DNA of 64,000 nt from Duganella lactea (GTDB lineage Bacteria; Pseudomonadota; Gammaproteobacteria; Burkholderiales; Burkholderiaceae_D). This document shows positions 9,265-17,635 of this stretch, in pieces. Under the pieces are notes generated by a model, which saw only the letters and a list, made by a program, of their open reading frames with translations, had not been told where the DNA came from and searched no databases. Numbering within the stretch: the first letter of the stretch is position 1; every line of letters begins with the position of its first letter. Position numbers and translations under genes: made by a program. The DNA lies in contig NZ_WWCP01000001.1 in NCBI RefSeq assembly GCF_009857505.1, positions 248,001 to 312,000 of the forward strand, in the 5' to 3' direction.

Positions 9265-11738
9265 CAAGCTTTCCTTCGCAGCCGTAGCGCGTTCAGCACC
9301 ACCACCGCCGAACTGGCCGCCATGCCGACGCCGGACAACCACGGATTGAGCAGGCCGATGGCGGCGGCCGGAATCGCCGTCACGTTGTACAGCATGGCCC
9401 AGCCCAGGTTCTGGCGGATGATCCGCATGGTGCGCTCGGCGGTGCGGGCGCTGTCCGCCACCGCGCCGAGGCGGCCGTTGAGCAGCACCGCGTCCGCGTG
9501 CGCCTGCGCCAGCGCGGCGCCGCTGCCCATGGCGAACGAGACATCGGCCGCGCCCAGCACGGCGGCGTCGTTGATGCCGTCGCCGATCATCGCCACCACG
9601 CAGCCACGACGTTGCAATTGTTGGACGAAATTGAGCTTGTCGGCCGGCAGATAGCCGCCGACCGTGGTCTCGATGCCCAGCTGGTCGCCGACGCGGCGCG
9701 CCAGCACGTCGTCGTCGCCGCTGACCAGCACCACCGTCTTGCCGGCCTGGCGGAAATAGTCGACCGTCTGCTGCGCATCCGGCCGCAGGCCATCGTGCAG
9801 ATGGAAACAGGCCAGCCACTGTCCTTCGGCGCCGAGGTAGACCGGGGTGGCGCCGTCGGCGTGCTCGCGCGCCGGCGGCAGACCGGCGATGCCGGCCACG
9901 AACTGCGCACTGCCCAGACGGTAGCGGCGGTGGTGCACCGTGCCCTCCAGGCCGCAGCCGGCGGTTTCGGTCAGCGCCGCCGCGCTCCAATGCGCGCGCC
10001 CGGCCGCGTCGGCGGCGTTGACGATGGCGCGCGCCAGCGGGTGGGCGCTGCCGGCTTCCAGCGCGGCCGCCACCTGCAGACAGAAGTCGGCGCGCATCGC
10101 GCCCAGCGCCTGCGTGGTTTGTAAGACCGGCCGGCCCCAGGTCAGCGTGCCGGTTTTGTCCAGCACGACGTGGGTGGTGCGATGCAGCGTCTCCAGCGTT
10201 TGCGGACCGGTCACCAGCACGCCCTGGCGCAGCAGCTGGTCGGTGGCGGCGGCCAGCGCGGTCGGCGTGGCCAGCGACAGCGCGCACGGGCAGGACACCA
10301 CCAGCACCGCGATCGCGATCGGCCAGGCGCGCACCGCGCTGCCGTCGAGCCAGAACCAGACGCCGAAGGCGGCCAGCGCAAACAGCAGCAGCCCGGCGAC
10401 AAAATACGCCGCCACGCGGTCGGCCCACAGCGCGATGCGCGGCTTCTCGCCGCCGGCGCGGTTGATCAGCTTGATCAGATCGGACAAGGTGCTGTCCTGC
10501 GCCTTGCGCGTGACGCGGGCGATGATCATGCTGCCGGCGTTGATGGCGCCGCCGGCGATGGCGTCGCCGACGTTCTTCGGCACCGGCGCGCTCTCGCCAC
10601 TCAGCAGCGACAGGTCGAGCGAGGTGCGGCCTTCGAGGATGACGCAGTCGGCGGCCACCGCCTCGCCTGGCTTGATAACAATGACGTTATCCACAGCCAG
10701 CGCGGCGGCGCGCACGACGGTGGCGGCGCTGCTGGCCGGGTAGTTTTCCAGCAGCGAGGCGGCGGCCGGCAGCGCGTGTTGCAGGCGTTCCAGCGCGGCG
10801 CCGGCCTTGCGGCGCGCGCGCAGTTCGAGGAAGCGGCTGCACAGCAGCAGGAAGATGAACATGGTCACCGAGTCGAACCACACCTCGCCCTCGCCGCGGA
10901 AGGTGGCGATGACGCTGGCGCCGAAGGCGGCGGCGATACCCAGCGCCACCGGCACGTCCATGCCCAGCGTGCGCGCGCGCAGGCCGGCCCAGGCACCGCG
11001 CCAGAACGGCAGTGCCGAGTACAGGATGGCCGGCAACGTCAGCAGCAAACTGGCCCAGCGCATCAGCGAGGCCATGTCGCTGTCCAGCGTGCCGTCTTCG
11101 GCGGCCAGGTAGGACGGCGCCACGTACATCATCACCTGCATCATCGACAGGCCGGCGACGAACAGCTGGCGGCCCAGCGTTTTGGCGGCCCGGCGCTGCT
11201 GGTCGGTATGGCGGTCGAGGTCATACGGGTAGGCCGCGTAGCCGATGGTGTGCAGCGCGCCGAGAATGTCGCCGGGCTGGCAGCGCTCTTTTTGCCAGCG
11301 CACGTACAGGCGTTCGGTGGCCACGTTCAGCTGGGCGCTGTCGACGCCGGGCAGGCGCGCCAGGCGCTGTTCGATCAGCCACACGCAGGCGGCGCAACGG
11401 ATGCCCTCCACCGTGAAGGTCGATTCGCGGCTGTCCTCATCGAGCGCGAAGCGCGGGTCGGCGTTGTCGTACAGTTGCAGTTCGGGCGGCAGCTGCTGCG
11501 CGCCTTCAGCGCTGGCGGCGTAGGCGGTGCGGTCGCGGTAGTAGTTTTCCTGGCCGAGATCGACGATGGTCTGCGCCACCGCCGCACAGCCGGGGCAGCA
11601 CATGGTGTGGGCGACGCCGGCGATCCGCACGGTCCACGCGGCGTCGACGGTGTCGATGGTGTGGGGAAGCGGCTGGCCGCAGTGGAAGCACGGCGCCGCT
11701 TCCGGTACGGCGTCGTTCAGTGGTTTGGTGTGAGGCAT
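9264..11738 (-). CDS. ccoI: CcoI, copper-translocating P1B-type ATPase for cbb3 assembly
   Basis: 824 residues from the ATG at 11738. The N-terminus holds extra cysteine pairs (CFHCG, CCPGCA) and a heavy-metal-associated domain with GIRCAACVW. About eight membrane helices follow, with the CPC transport motif (SCPCALSLATP), then phosphorylation site DKTGTLTWG, HP motif (SAHPLARA) and hinge GDGINDAAVLGAADV. It supplies copper to the CuB site of CcoN. A longer frame runs upstream to 12098 but overlaps the TauE/SafE gene; the chosen start overlaps that gene by 22 bp and matches the family N-terminus. Confidence 0.95.
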   Translation of the reverse strand: MPHTKPLNDAVPEAAPCFHCGQPLPHTIDTVDAAWTVRIAGVAHTMCCPGCAAVAQTIVDLGQENYYRDRTAYAASAEGAQQLPPELQLYDNADPRFALDEDSRESTFTVEGIRCAACVWLIEQRLARLPGVDSAQLNVATERLYVRWQKERCQPGDILGALHTIGYAAYPYDLDRHTDQQRRAAKTLGRQLFVAGLSMMQVMMYVAPSYLAAEDGTLDSDMASLMRWASLLLTLPAILYSALPFWRGAWAGLRARTLGMDVPVALGIAAAFGASVIATFRGEGEVWFDSVTMFIFLLLCSRFLELRARRKAGAALERLQHALPAAASLLENYPASSAATVVRAAALAVDNVIVIKPGEAVAADCVILEGRTSLDLSLLSGESAPVPKNVGDAIAGGAINAGSMIIARVTRKAQDSTLSDLIKLINRAGGEKPRIALWADRVAAYFVAGLLLFALAAFGVWFWLDGSAVRAWPIAIAVLVVSCPCALSLATPTALAAATDQLLRQGVLVTGPQTLETLHRTTHVVLDKTGTLTWGRPVLQTTQALGAMRADFCLQVAAALEAGSAHPLARAIVNAADAAGRAHWSAAALTETAGCGLEGTVHHRRYRLGSAQFVAGIAGLPPAREHADGATPVYLGAEGQWLACFHLHDGLRPDAQQTVDYFRQAGKTVVLVSGDDDVLARRVGDQLGIETTVGGYLPADKLNFVQQLQRRGCVVAMIGDGINDAAVLGAADVSFAMGSGAALAQAHADAVLLNGRLGAVADSARTAERTMRIIRQNLGWAMLYNVTAIPAAAIGLLNPWLSGVGMAASSAVVVLNALRLRRKA

Positions 11739-12523
11739 AGCATGTCCATCCATTCGGGCGTCACGCCACCCGCCGCGCGGGCAAGCCCGATGACGCCGAA
11801 GGCCAGCACCAGCAGGCCGCAGGCGAGGCGCACGCCGCGCCGCTGCATCGCCCGCTGCACGCGCGCGCCGAGCAGGCCCAGGCTGGTCAGCATCGGCAGC
11901 GTGCCCAGGCCGAAGGCCAGCATCATGGCGGCGCCGTCGGCGACGGAACTGCTCAGCATGGCGGTGGTCAGGGCGCTGTAGACCATGCCGCAGGGCAGCC
12001 AGCCCCACAGCGCGCCGAGGGCGAAGGATTTGGCGGCGGTGTCGGCCGGCATCAGGGTTTTCATCGCGGGGCCGATGACGGGCTGGGCGCGCTGCCACAG
12101 CACGCGGCCGCCTTGTTCGAGTGTGGCCAGGCCGCGCCAGGCGTTCATCAGGTACAGGCCGAGGGCGACCAGCATCAGGTTGGCCAACCAGTAGAAACCC
12201 ATTTGCACGCCGGCCACGGCGGCCATGTTGCGGGCGCCGCCAGCGAGGCCGCCGGCCAAGGCGCCGGCGGTCATGTAGCTGGCGATGCGGCCGGCGTTAT
12301 ACGCCAACACATGTCCGACGTCGGCGTTCCGGCGAACGCCGGAACCCATAGAACGCCGGAGGGGATACTCAACTATTCTATGGGCCGCAGCGGCGGACCG
12401 TCCGGCCTGCGCCGGAACGCCGGCTGCCGACATCGCGGTGACGATGCCGCCGCACATGCCGGCGCAGTGGACGCTGCCGGCCAGGCCGACAACAAACACT
12501 GGCAATAGCTGTGCGGCGTTCAT
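11717..12523 (-). CDS. TauE/SafE-type (UreH-like) membrane protein with an in-frame palindromic insertion
   Basis: 268-residue membrane protein with a GSVHCAGMCGGIV first helix and a LGALWGWLPCGMVY helix, the two cysteine-bearing helices typical of the family often found beside cco genes and annotated as sulfite exporter-like. A role in cytochrome oxidase maturation is inferred from position only. Residues about 33-70, the loop between helices 1 and 2, are encoded by a palindromic repeat (see 12319-12430). They are rich in Arg, Ala and Gly, and the reading frame resumes at LAYNAGRIASYM. Start ATG at 12523, 7 bp after hemN; the end overlaps ccoI. Confidence 0.85.
   Translation of the reverse strand: MNAAQLLPVFVVGLAGSVHCAGMCGGIVTAMSAAGVPAQAGRSAAAAHRIVEYPLRRSMGSGVRRNADVGHVLAYNAGRIASYMTAGALAGGLAGGARNMAAVAGVQMGFYWLANLMLVALGLYLMNAWRGLATLEQGGRVLWQRAQPVIGPAMKTLMPADTAAKSFALGALWGWLPCGMVYSALTTAMLSSSVADGAAMMLAFGLGTLPMLTSLGLLGARVQRAMQRRGVRLACGLLVLAFGVIGLARAAGGVTPEWMDMLCLTPNH
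12319..12430. repeat. Nested inverted repeat inside the TauE/SafE coding sequence
   Basis: Three nested palindromes are visible: GTTCCGGC-GAAC-GCCGGAAC near 12326-12345; an outer pair CCCATAGAA (12345-12353) and TTCTATGGG (12376-12384); and CGGCGTTCCGGC near 12322-12333 matched by GCCGGAACGCCG near 12411-12422. The block keeps the frame and has no stop codon on the coding strand. It resembles the dispersed hairpins elsewhere in this window in base composition and hairpin style. Confidence 0.75.
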
Positions 12524-12530
12524 GGCATCC

Positions 12531-13943
12531 TCAGATGGTCTTCGAATAGCGCAGCGGTTGCGGCGCGACGTCCTGCGCCACGCCCAGATAGCGGTCGAAC
12601 ACCATGCAGATATTGCGGATCAGCAGACGGCCCTTGGCCGTCACCGCAATCCATTCGTCATCGGTGGTCAGCAGGCCATCGTCCTCGAATACCTTCAGCT
12701 TGTCCAGCTCCGCCGCGAAATACTGGCGGAACTTGATCGGAAAACCCTGCTCGATCGACGACATCGACAATTCGAAATTGCACATCAGCTTGGCGATCAC
12801 GATCCGCCGCAGCAGATCGTCGTTATCGAGCTTGATGCCGCGCGTGATCGGCAGCACGCCGCCGTCGAGTTTTTCGTAATACGCGTCCAGTGTTTTCTCG
12901 TTCTGGCTATAGGTCGCGCCGACCGCGCTGATGGCCGACACGCCGCACGAAATCAGCTCCGACTCGGCGCGTGTGGAATAGCCCTGGAAGTTGCGCTGCA
13001 AACGTCCCTGGCGCTGCGCCACCGCCAGCTCGTCGTCCGGCTTGGCGAAATGGTCCATGCCGATGTAGATGTAGCCGGCCCCGCACAAACGCTGAATGCT
13101 CATCTTCAGCAGTTCCAGCTTGACCGCCGGCGACGGCATGTCGGCGTCGGCGATGCGGCGCTGCGGCTTGAAGATGTGCGGCAGGTGCGCGTAGTTGTAC
13201 AGCGCGATGCGGTCGGGCGAGGCGTCGATCACCTTGTCCAGCGTTTGCGTCATGCTGGCGATGGTCTGCTTCGGCAGGCCGTAAATCAGGTCGATGCTGA
13301 TTGAGCGGAAGCCGGCGGCGCGCGCGGCGTCCATCACGGCGCGCGTTGCGGCCTCGGGCTGGATGCGGTTGACCGCCTTTTGCACCGCCGGATCGAAGTC
13401 CTGCACACCAAGGCTGATGCGGTTGAAGCCTTGCTTGCGCAGGCTGTGCACGCGTTCCACGCTGACCGTGCGCGGATCGATCTCGATCGAGTACTCGCCA
13501 TGCGCGTCATCGGCGAAGTCGAAATTGGCGTGCAGGTGCGCCATCAGATCGCCCATCTGCCTGTCGCTCAGGTAGGTCGGCGTGCCGCCGCCGAAGTGCA
13601 ACTGCTCGATCTGTCCCATGCCGTCGAACAAACGCCCCTGCATATCGATTTCCTGCTTCAGGTAGCCGAGGTAGACGGCCGCCTTGCTGTGATCCTTGGT
13701 GACGATCTTGTTGCAGCCGCAGTAGTAGCAGACCGTATCGCAAAACGGCACATGAATGTAGAGCGATAAGGGGCGGCGGCTGCGGCGCATGCGCAGACCC
13801 GCCACCGCCTCCAGGAACTGGCCGTAGCCGAAGTCGTTCTGGAAGCGATCCGCGGTCGGATACGAGGTGTAGCGAGGGCCCGATTGACTCAGCTTGCCGA
13901 TGATCTCGGCGTCGAATTCAACGGGTGGGAAAGGCGTAATCAT
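12531..13943 (-). CDS. hemN: Oxygen-independent coproporphyrinogen III oxidase (radical SAM)
   Basis: 470 residues. It converts coproporphyrinogen III to protoporphyrinogen IX without oxygen, keeping haem supply going for the cbb3 oxidase. The radical-SAM cluster motif CDTVCYYCGC lies in YIHVPFCDTVCYYCGCNK (about 62-79), followed by the SAM-binding FGGGTPTYL and the HemN C-terminal domain. ATG at 13943, only 3 bp after the aer-like gene, so it shares that gene's FNR-box promoter. Length is normal for true HemN rather than the shorter HemW. Confidence 0.95.
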   Translation of the reverse strand: MITPFPPVEFDAEIIGKLSQSGPRYTSYPTADRFQNDFGYGQFLEAVAGLRMRRSRRPLSLYIHVPFCDTVCYYCGCNKIVTKDHSKAAVYLGYLKQEIDMQGRLFDGMGQIEQLHFGGGTPTYLSDRQMGDLMAHLHANFDFADDAHGEYSIEIDPRTVSVERVHSLRKQGFNRISLGVQDFDPAVQKAVNRIQPEAATRAVMDAARAAGFRSISIDLIYGLPKQTIASMTQTLDKVIDASPDRIALYNYAHLPHIFKPQRRIADADMPSPAVKLELLKMSIQRLCGAGYIYIGMDHFAKPDDELAVAQRQGRLQRNFQGYSTRAESELISCGVSAISAVGATYSQNEKTLDAYYEKLDGGVLPITRGIKLDNDDLLRRIVIAKLMCNFELSMSSIEQGFPIKFRQYFAAELDKLKVFEDDGLLTTDDEWIAVTAKGRLLIRNICMVFDRYLGVAQDVAPQPLRYSKTI

Positions 13944-13946
13944 AAT

Positions 13947-15587
13947 TTATGCCGCGAGGCGTTTCACGGAGGTTGGAGATTGCTGGGACGCAACCGCGCG
14001 TGCTACGCGCGAGCTGCGGGCCGGGCCAAATTTGAACAGGCTGACCGCTTGCGTCAGGCCGCCCGCTTCCAGCGCCAGGCTGGCGGTGGCCGCCGCCGCC
14101 TCTTCGACCAGTTGCGCGTTCTGCTGCGTCACCTGGTCCATGTGGGCGATGGCCGAATTGACCTGATCGACGCCGATGCTTTGCTCGTGCGAGGCGACCG
14201 AGATTTCGCGCATGATGGCCGTGACCTGCTGCACCGAGGCCACCACTTCCTTCATGGTGGCGCCGGCGCGGTCGACCTGCACCATGCCGGCGCTGACCTT
14301 GCCGACCGAGACGTCGATCAGGTTCTTGATGTCCTTGGCGGCGGTGGCACTGCGTTGCGCCAGGTTGCGCACCTCGCCGGCCACCACCGCGAAGCCGCGG
14401 CCCTGTTCACCGGCGCGCGCCGCCTCGACGGCGGCGTTCAGCGCCAGGATGTTGGTCTGGAAGGCGATGCCCTCGATCAGGCCGATGATGTCGACGATCT
14501 GGCGCGAGGAGTTGTTGATTTCGTCCATGGTGGCGATGACGTCGGCCACGATCACGCCGCCCTGCACCGCCACGTCGGAGGCGTTTTGCGCCAGCTTGTT
14601 GGCTTGCTCGGAGTTGTCGGCGTTCTGCTTGACGGTCGACGAGAACTGCTCGACGCTGGACGCGGTTTCCTCCAGGCTGGCGGCCTGCGCCTCGGTGCGG
14701 CCGGACAGGTCGGCGTTGCCGGCGGCGATCTGGCGGGTGGCCACGGCCATGGTCTCGACGTTGACGCGGACGTCGCGGATGGTGGCGATCAGGTTGCTGT
14801 TCATCTGTTCCAGCGCGCGCAGCAGCTGGCCCACCTCGTCGGTGGCCTGGGTTTCAAAGGTGCCCGACAGGTCGCCGGCGGCGATCGCGCGCGCGCCGTG
14901 CAGCGCGCGGTCCAGCGGCTGCAGCACCGACACGCGCAGCGTGTACCACAGGAACACGTTGATCAGCAGGCCGACGAAGGTGGCGGCGAAGATGCCGTAG
15001 TTGTTGGCGCTGGTGCCGTTGAGCAGCGCGGCGGCGCAGACCAGCACCTGCAGCACGTTGACCAGGCTGGTGGCGGCCCAGATGCGGAAGCCGAGCGAGG
15101 TGTGGCTCAAGCGCGACAGCAGCGTGCCGACGCCCGGCTCGATCACCTGGCCGTTCTTGATGCGGATGCCGTGGTTGGCGTCGGTGCGCATGGTGCGGTA
15201 GACCTGGTCGGCCTTGGCGATCTGCTGGCGGTCGGCCTTGACCCGCACCGACATGTAGCCGATGGTCTGGCCTTGTTCGCGGATCGGCGTGATGTTGGCG
15301 CGCACCCAGTAGAAATCGCCGTTCTTGCAGCGGTTCTTGACCAGGCCGGTCCACGGCGTGCCGGACTTGATCGACGCCCACAGGTCGGCGAAGGCCTCGG
15401 CCGGCATGTCCGGATGGCGGACGAGGTTTTGCGGCGCGCCCAGCAGTTCTTGTTCGCTATAGCCGCTGACCTGGGTGAAGTACGGATTTACATACGTGAT
15501 GTTGCCGTTCAGGTCAGTCTTCGACACGATGGCCTGGTCTTCCAGGACTTCTACTTCGCGATTGGTGACTGGTTGATTGTTGCGCAT
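13947..15587 (-). CDS. aer: PAS-containing methyl-accepting chemotaxis protein, Aer-like
   Basis: 546 residues. An N-terminal PAS domain (about 10-125) with the Aer-like run DLNGNITYVNPYFTQVSGY is followed by a hydrophobic membrane hairpin (about 165-210), HAMP (about 212-265) and the coiled-coil signalling domain whose hairpin tip reads GRGFAVVAGEVRNLAQRSA. There is no periplasmic ligand domain, which is the Aer topology for sensing redox or oxygen through a PAS cofactor. It sits first in an operon with hemN under a perfect FNR box, linking oxygen-seeking behaviour to the micro-oxic program. Flavin binding is not shown by sequence alone. Confidence 0.88.
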   Translation of the reverse strand: MRNNQPVTNREVEVLEDQAIVSKTDLNGNITYVNPYFTQVSGYSEQELLGAPQNLVRHPDMPAEAFADLWASIKSGTPWTGLVKNRCKNGDFYWVRANITPIREQGQTIGYMSVRVKADRQQIAKADQVYRTMRTDANHGIRIKNGQVIEPGVGTLLSRLSHTSLGFRIWAATSLVNVLQVLVCAAALLNGTSANNYGIFAATFVGLLINVFLWYTLRVSVLQPLDRALHGARAIAAGDLSGTFETQATDEVGQLLRALEQMNSNLIATIRDVRVNVETMAVATRQIAAGNADLSGRTEAQAASLEETASSVEQFSSTVKQNADNSEQANKLAQNASDVAVQGGVIVADVIATMDEINNSSRQIVDIIGLIEGIAFQTNILALNAAVEAARAGEQGRGFAVVAGEVRNLAQRSATAAKDIKNLIDVSVGKVSAGMVQVDRAGATMKEVVASVQQVTAIMREISVASHEQSIGVDQVNSAIAHMDQVTQQNAQLVEEAAAATASLALEAGGLTQAVSLFKFGPARSSRVARAVASQQSPTSVKRLAA

Positions 15588-15635
15588 TTTCGTCTCTCCG
15601 GGCGGTATTATTGCTTTGTCGCAATAAGTATGTTC

Positions 15636-15677
15636 AGTTTACGTAGTCCCCCCGTCAAATTTATTGATTTAGATCAA
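15636..15677 (-). promoter_or_regulatory. Perfect FNR box and -10 of the aer-hemN operon
   Basis: TTGAT-TTAG-ATCAA at 15664-15677 matches the FNR consensus exactly. On the minus strand a TAAACT -10 hexamer (15641-15636) is centred 32 bp from the box centre, placing the box near -41.5 of a start about 15629. The FNR box is also set inside a wider dyad, GTCAAATTT to the left and AATTTGAC to the right (15654-15684). The aer ATG is 77 bp from the box edge. Confidence 0.88.
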
Positions 15678-15869
15678 ATTTGACCGGAATGGAGGGTGTA
15701 GGCCCCCGATCCGGCCTGGCAGACAGGGCGGGCATTTGGGGCGTAACGCTGGGCGCAAGCTGGGCGTTCCGCAGAGTAATTAATAGCAGCAAAATGGGCT
15801 GTCGTACAGCCAATCCGGCCCCGGTATGAAACTGGGATAGCTGCACCGCGCCGCAGCGGGGCGGAAGGC

Positions 15870-16808
15870 TCAGTCTGGCTTCTTGAGCAGGCGCAGCAGC
15901 TTGGCGCCGAGGGTGACCACCAGCAGCGCCAGGGCGCCGGCGATGACGCCGGCCACGGCGTCCAGCAGGCTGGGGACGACCACGCCCAAGGCCGGGCCGA
16001 CGGCCGGCGCCGTGGCGACCGCTTCGCTGGCGTGGTGGATCAGGTCATGGGCGAACGGCAGGCCGTGGGTCAGGATGCCGCCGCCGACCATGAACATGGC
16101 CAAGGTGCCGACCACGCCCAGCAGTTTCATCAGCAGCGGCGCCGCCGACAGCAGCAGCCGGCCCAGCGCCTTGAGCGCCGCGCCGCCGCGCTGGGTCAGG
16201 TACAGGCCGGCGTCGTCCATCTTGACGATGGCCGCCACCAGGCCGTACACGCCCAGCGTCATCAGCAGCGCGATGCCGACCACCACCGTCACCTGTTGCG
16301 CGAACGGCGCCGTCGCCACCGTGCCCAGCGCGATGACGATGATTTCCGCCGACAGGATGAAGTCGGTGCGCACCGCGCCCTTGATCTTTTCCTTTTCCAG
16401 CGCCACCAGGTCGACCTCCGGATTGGCCAGCGCCGCGTGCAGTTGCTGCTTGTGCTCGTCGTCCTGGCCCGCGTGCAGCAGGCTGTGGGCGATCTTCTCG
16501 AAGCCCTCGAAGCACAGGTACAGGCCGCCGAGCATCAGCAGCGGCGTGATCGCCCACGGCGCGAAGGCGCTGATCGCCAGCGCGGCCGGCACCAGGATCG
16601 CCTTGTTCTTCAGCGAACCGACTGCCACCGCCCACACCACCGGCAACTCGCGCTCGGCGCGCACGCCGGCCACCTGCTGGGCGTTGAGCGCGAGGTCGTC
16701 GCCGAGCACGCCGGCGGTTTTCTTGGCCGCCACCTTGCTCATCGCGGCGACGTCGTCGAGGATCGTGGCGATATCATCGATCAGCATTAACAGGCTGGAA
16801 CCGGCCAT
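15870..16808 (-). CDS. DUF808 (YedI-type) inner-membrane protein
   Basis: 312-residue membrane protein with several hydrophobic helices between about 60 and 310. The N-terminal segment [21 protein letters not shown] and [14 protein letters not shown] are hallmarks of the DUF808/YedI family, whose function is unknown. An upstream ATG at 16826 is in frame, but the ATG at 16808 has AAGGAG nine bases before it and is preferred. It is divergent from the LysE-type exporter. The 282-bp region between this gene and aer holds the FNR promoter and otherwise nothing I recognise. Confidence 0.9.
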   Translation of the reverse strand: MAGSSLLMLIDDIATILDDVAAMSKVAAKKTAGVLGDDLALNAQQVAGVRAERELPVVWAVAVGSLKNKAILVPAALAISAFAPWAITPLLMLGGLYLCFEGFEKIAHSLLHAGQDDEHKQQLHAALANPEVDLVALEKEKIKGAVRTDFILSAEIIVIALGTVATAPFAQQVTVVVGIALLMTLGVYGLVAAIVKMDDAGLYLTQRGGAALKALGRLLLSAAPLLMKLLGVVGTLAMFMVGGGILTHGLPFAHDLIHHASEAVATAPAVGPALGVVVPSLLDAVAGVIAGALALLVVTLGAKLLRLLKKPD

Positions 16809-16917
16809 CGTGTGCAACTCCTTCATGTGTCATGTGGTGAGTCGGGCAATATTAACCCAAGCCAGCCGGCGCGCGATACCGCTACAATGGTGATTGCCGT
16901 CAACTAATGGAACCGCC

Positions 16918-17556
16918 ATGACTTTCGCCACCTGGATCACCTTCTTTGTCGCCGCCTGCATCATTGCCGTGTCGCCGGGATCGGGCGCGGTGTTGTCGAT
17001 GTCGCACGGCCTGTCGTATGGGGTGCGGCGCGCCAGCGCCACCATCATCGGCCTGCAGACCGGCCTGTTGCTGGTGTTCTTCATCGCCGGCGCCGGCGTC
17101 GGCTCGCTGCTGCTGGCGTCCGAGGTGGCGTTCAACATCGTCAAGACGGTGGGCGCGCTGTACCTGATCTACCTCGGCCTGAGCCAGTGGCGCGCCAAGG
17201 TCAGCGTCGGCGCCGAGCGGCACGCCGAGGTGGTGGTGCCGCCGGCCGGCAAACGCTTTCTGACCGGTTTCCTGACCAACGCCACCAACCCGAAAGGGAT
17301 TATCTTCATGGTGGCGGTGCTGCCGCAGTTCATCACCCAGGGCGCGCCGCTGCTGCCGCAACTGCTGATCCTGGCGGTGACCATGTGCTGCATCGACCTG
17401 GTGGTGATGCACAGCTACGCCTTGCTGGCCTCGTCGATGCAGCGTTTCTTCCGCGACGCCAGCGCCCTCAAGAAGCAGAACCGCGTGTTCGGCGGGCTGC
17501 TGATGGCGGTCGGCGCGGCGCTGTTCTTTGTCAAGCGTGGCGGTGCCACGGCTTAA
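16918..17556 (+). CDS. LysE/RhtB-family amino acid exporter
   Basis: 212 residues and about six membrane helices. The first helix ends in the family signature SPGSGAVLSMSHGLSYG, and NPKGIIFMVAVLPQF is the second conserved segment. Such proteins export amino acids or homoserine lactone-like compounds; the substrate cannot be told here. The start at 16918 has a weak GGA site; an upstream in-frame start at 16894 (ATG-less) adds only MPSTNGTA and is unlikely. A TACAAT -10 lies at 16883-16888. Confidence 0.9.
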   Translation: MTFATWITFFVAACIIAVSPGSGAVLSMSHGLSYGVRRASATIIGLQTGLLLVFFIAGAGVGSLLLASEVAFNIVKTVGALYLIYLGLSQWRAKVSVGAERHAEVVVPPAGKRFLTGFLTNATNPKGIIFMVAVLPQFITQGAPLLPQLLILAVTMCCIDLVVMHSYALLASSMQRFFRDASALKKQNRVFGGLLMAVGAALFFVKRGGATA

Positions 17557-17635
17557 TTTGTCACCGCGGTCGGCGTCGCCCGGGTGTGCGGCGTTAAGTT
17601 AAGTCAAGCCCAGCAACACCACAGGAGACGCAGCC

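Noticed and set aside
15661..15846. 61-codon minus-strand frame upstream of aer
   Set aside because: It runs through the FNR box and promoter of aer, has no ribosome site and no recognisable features.
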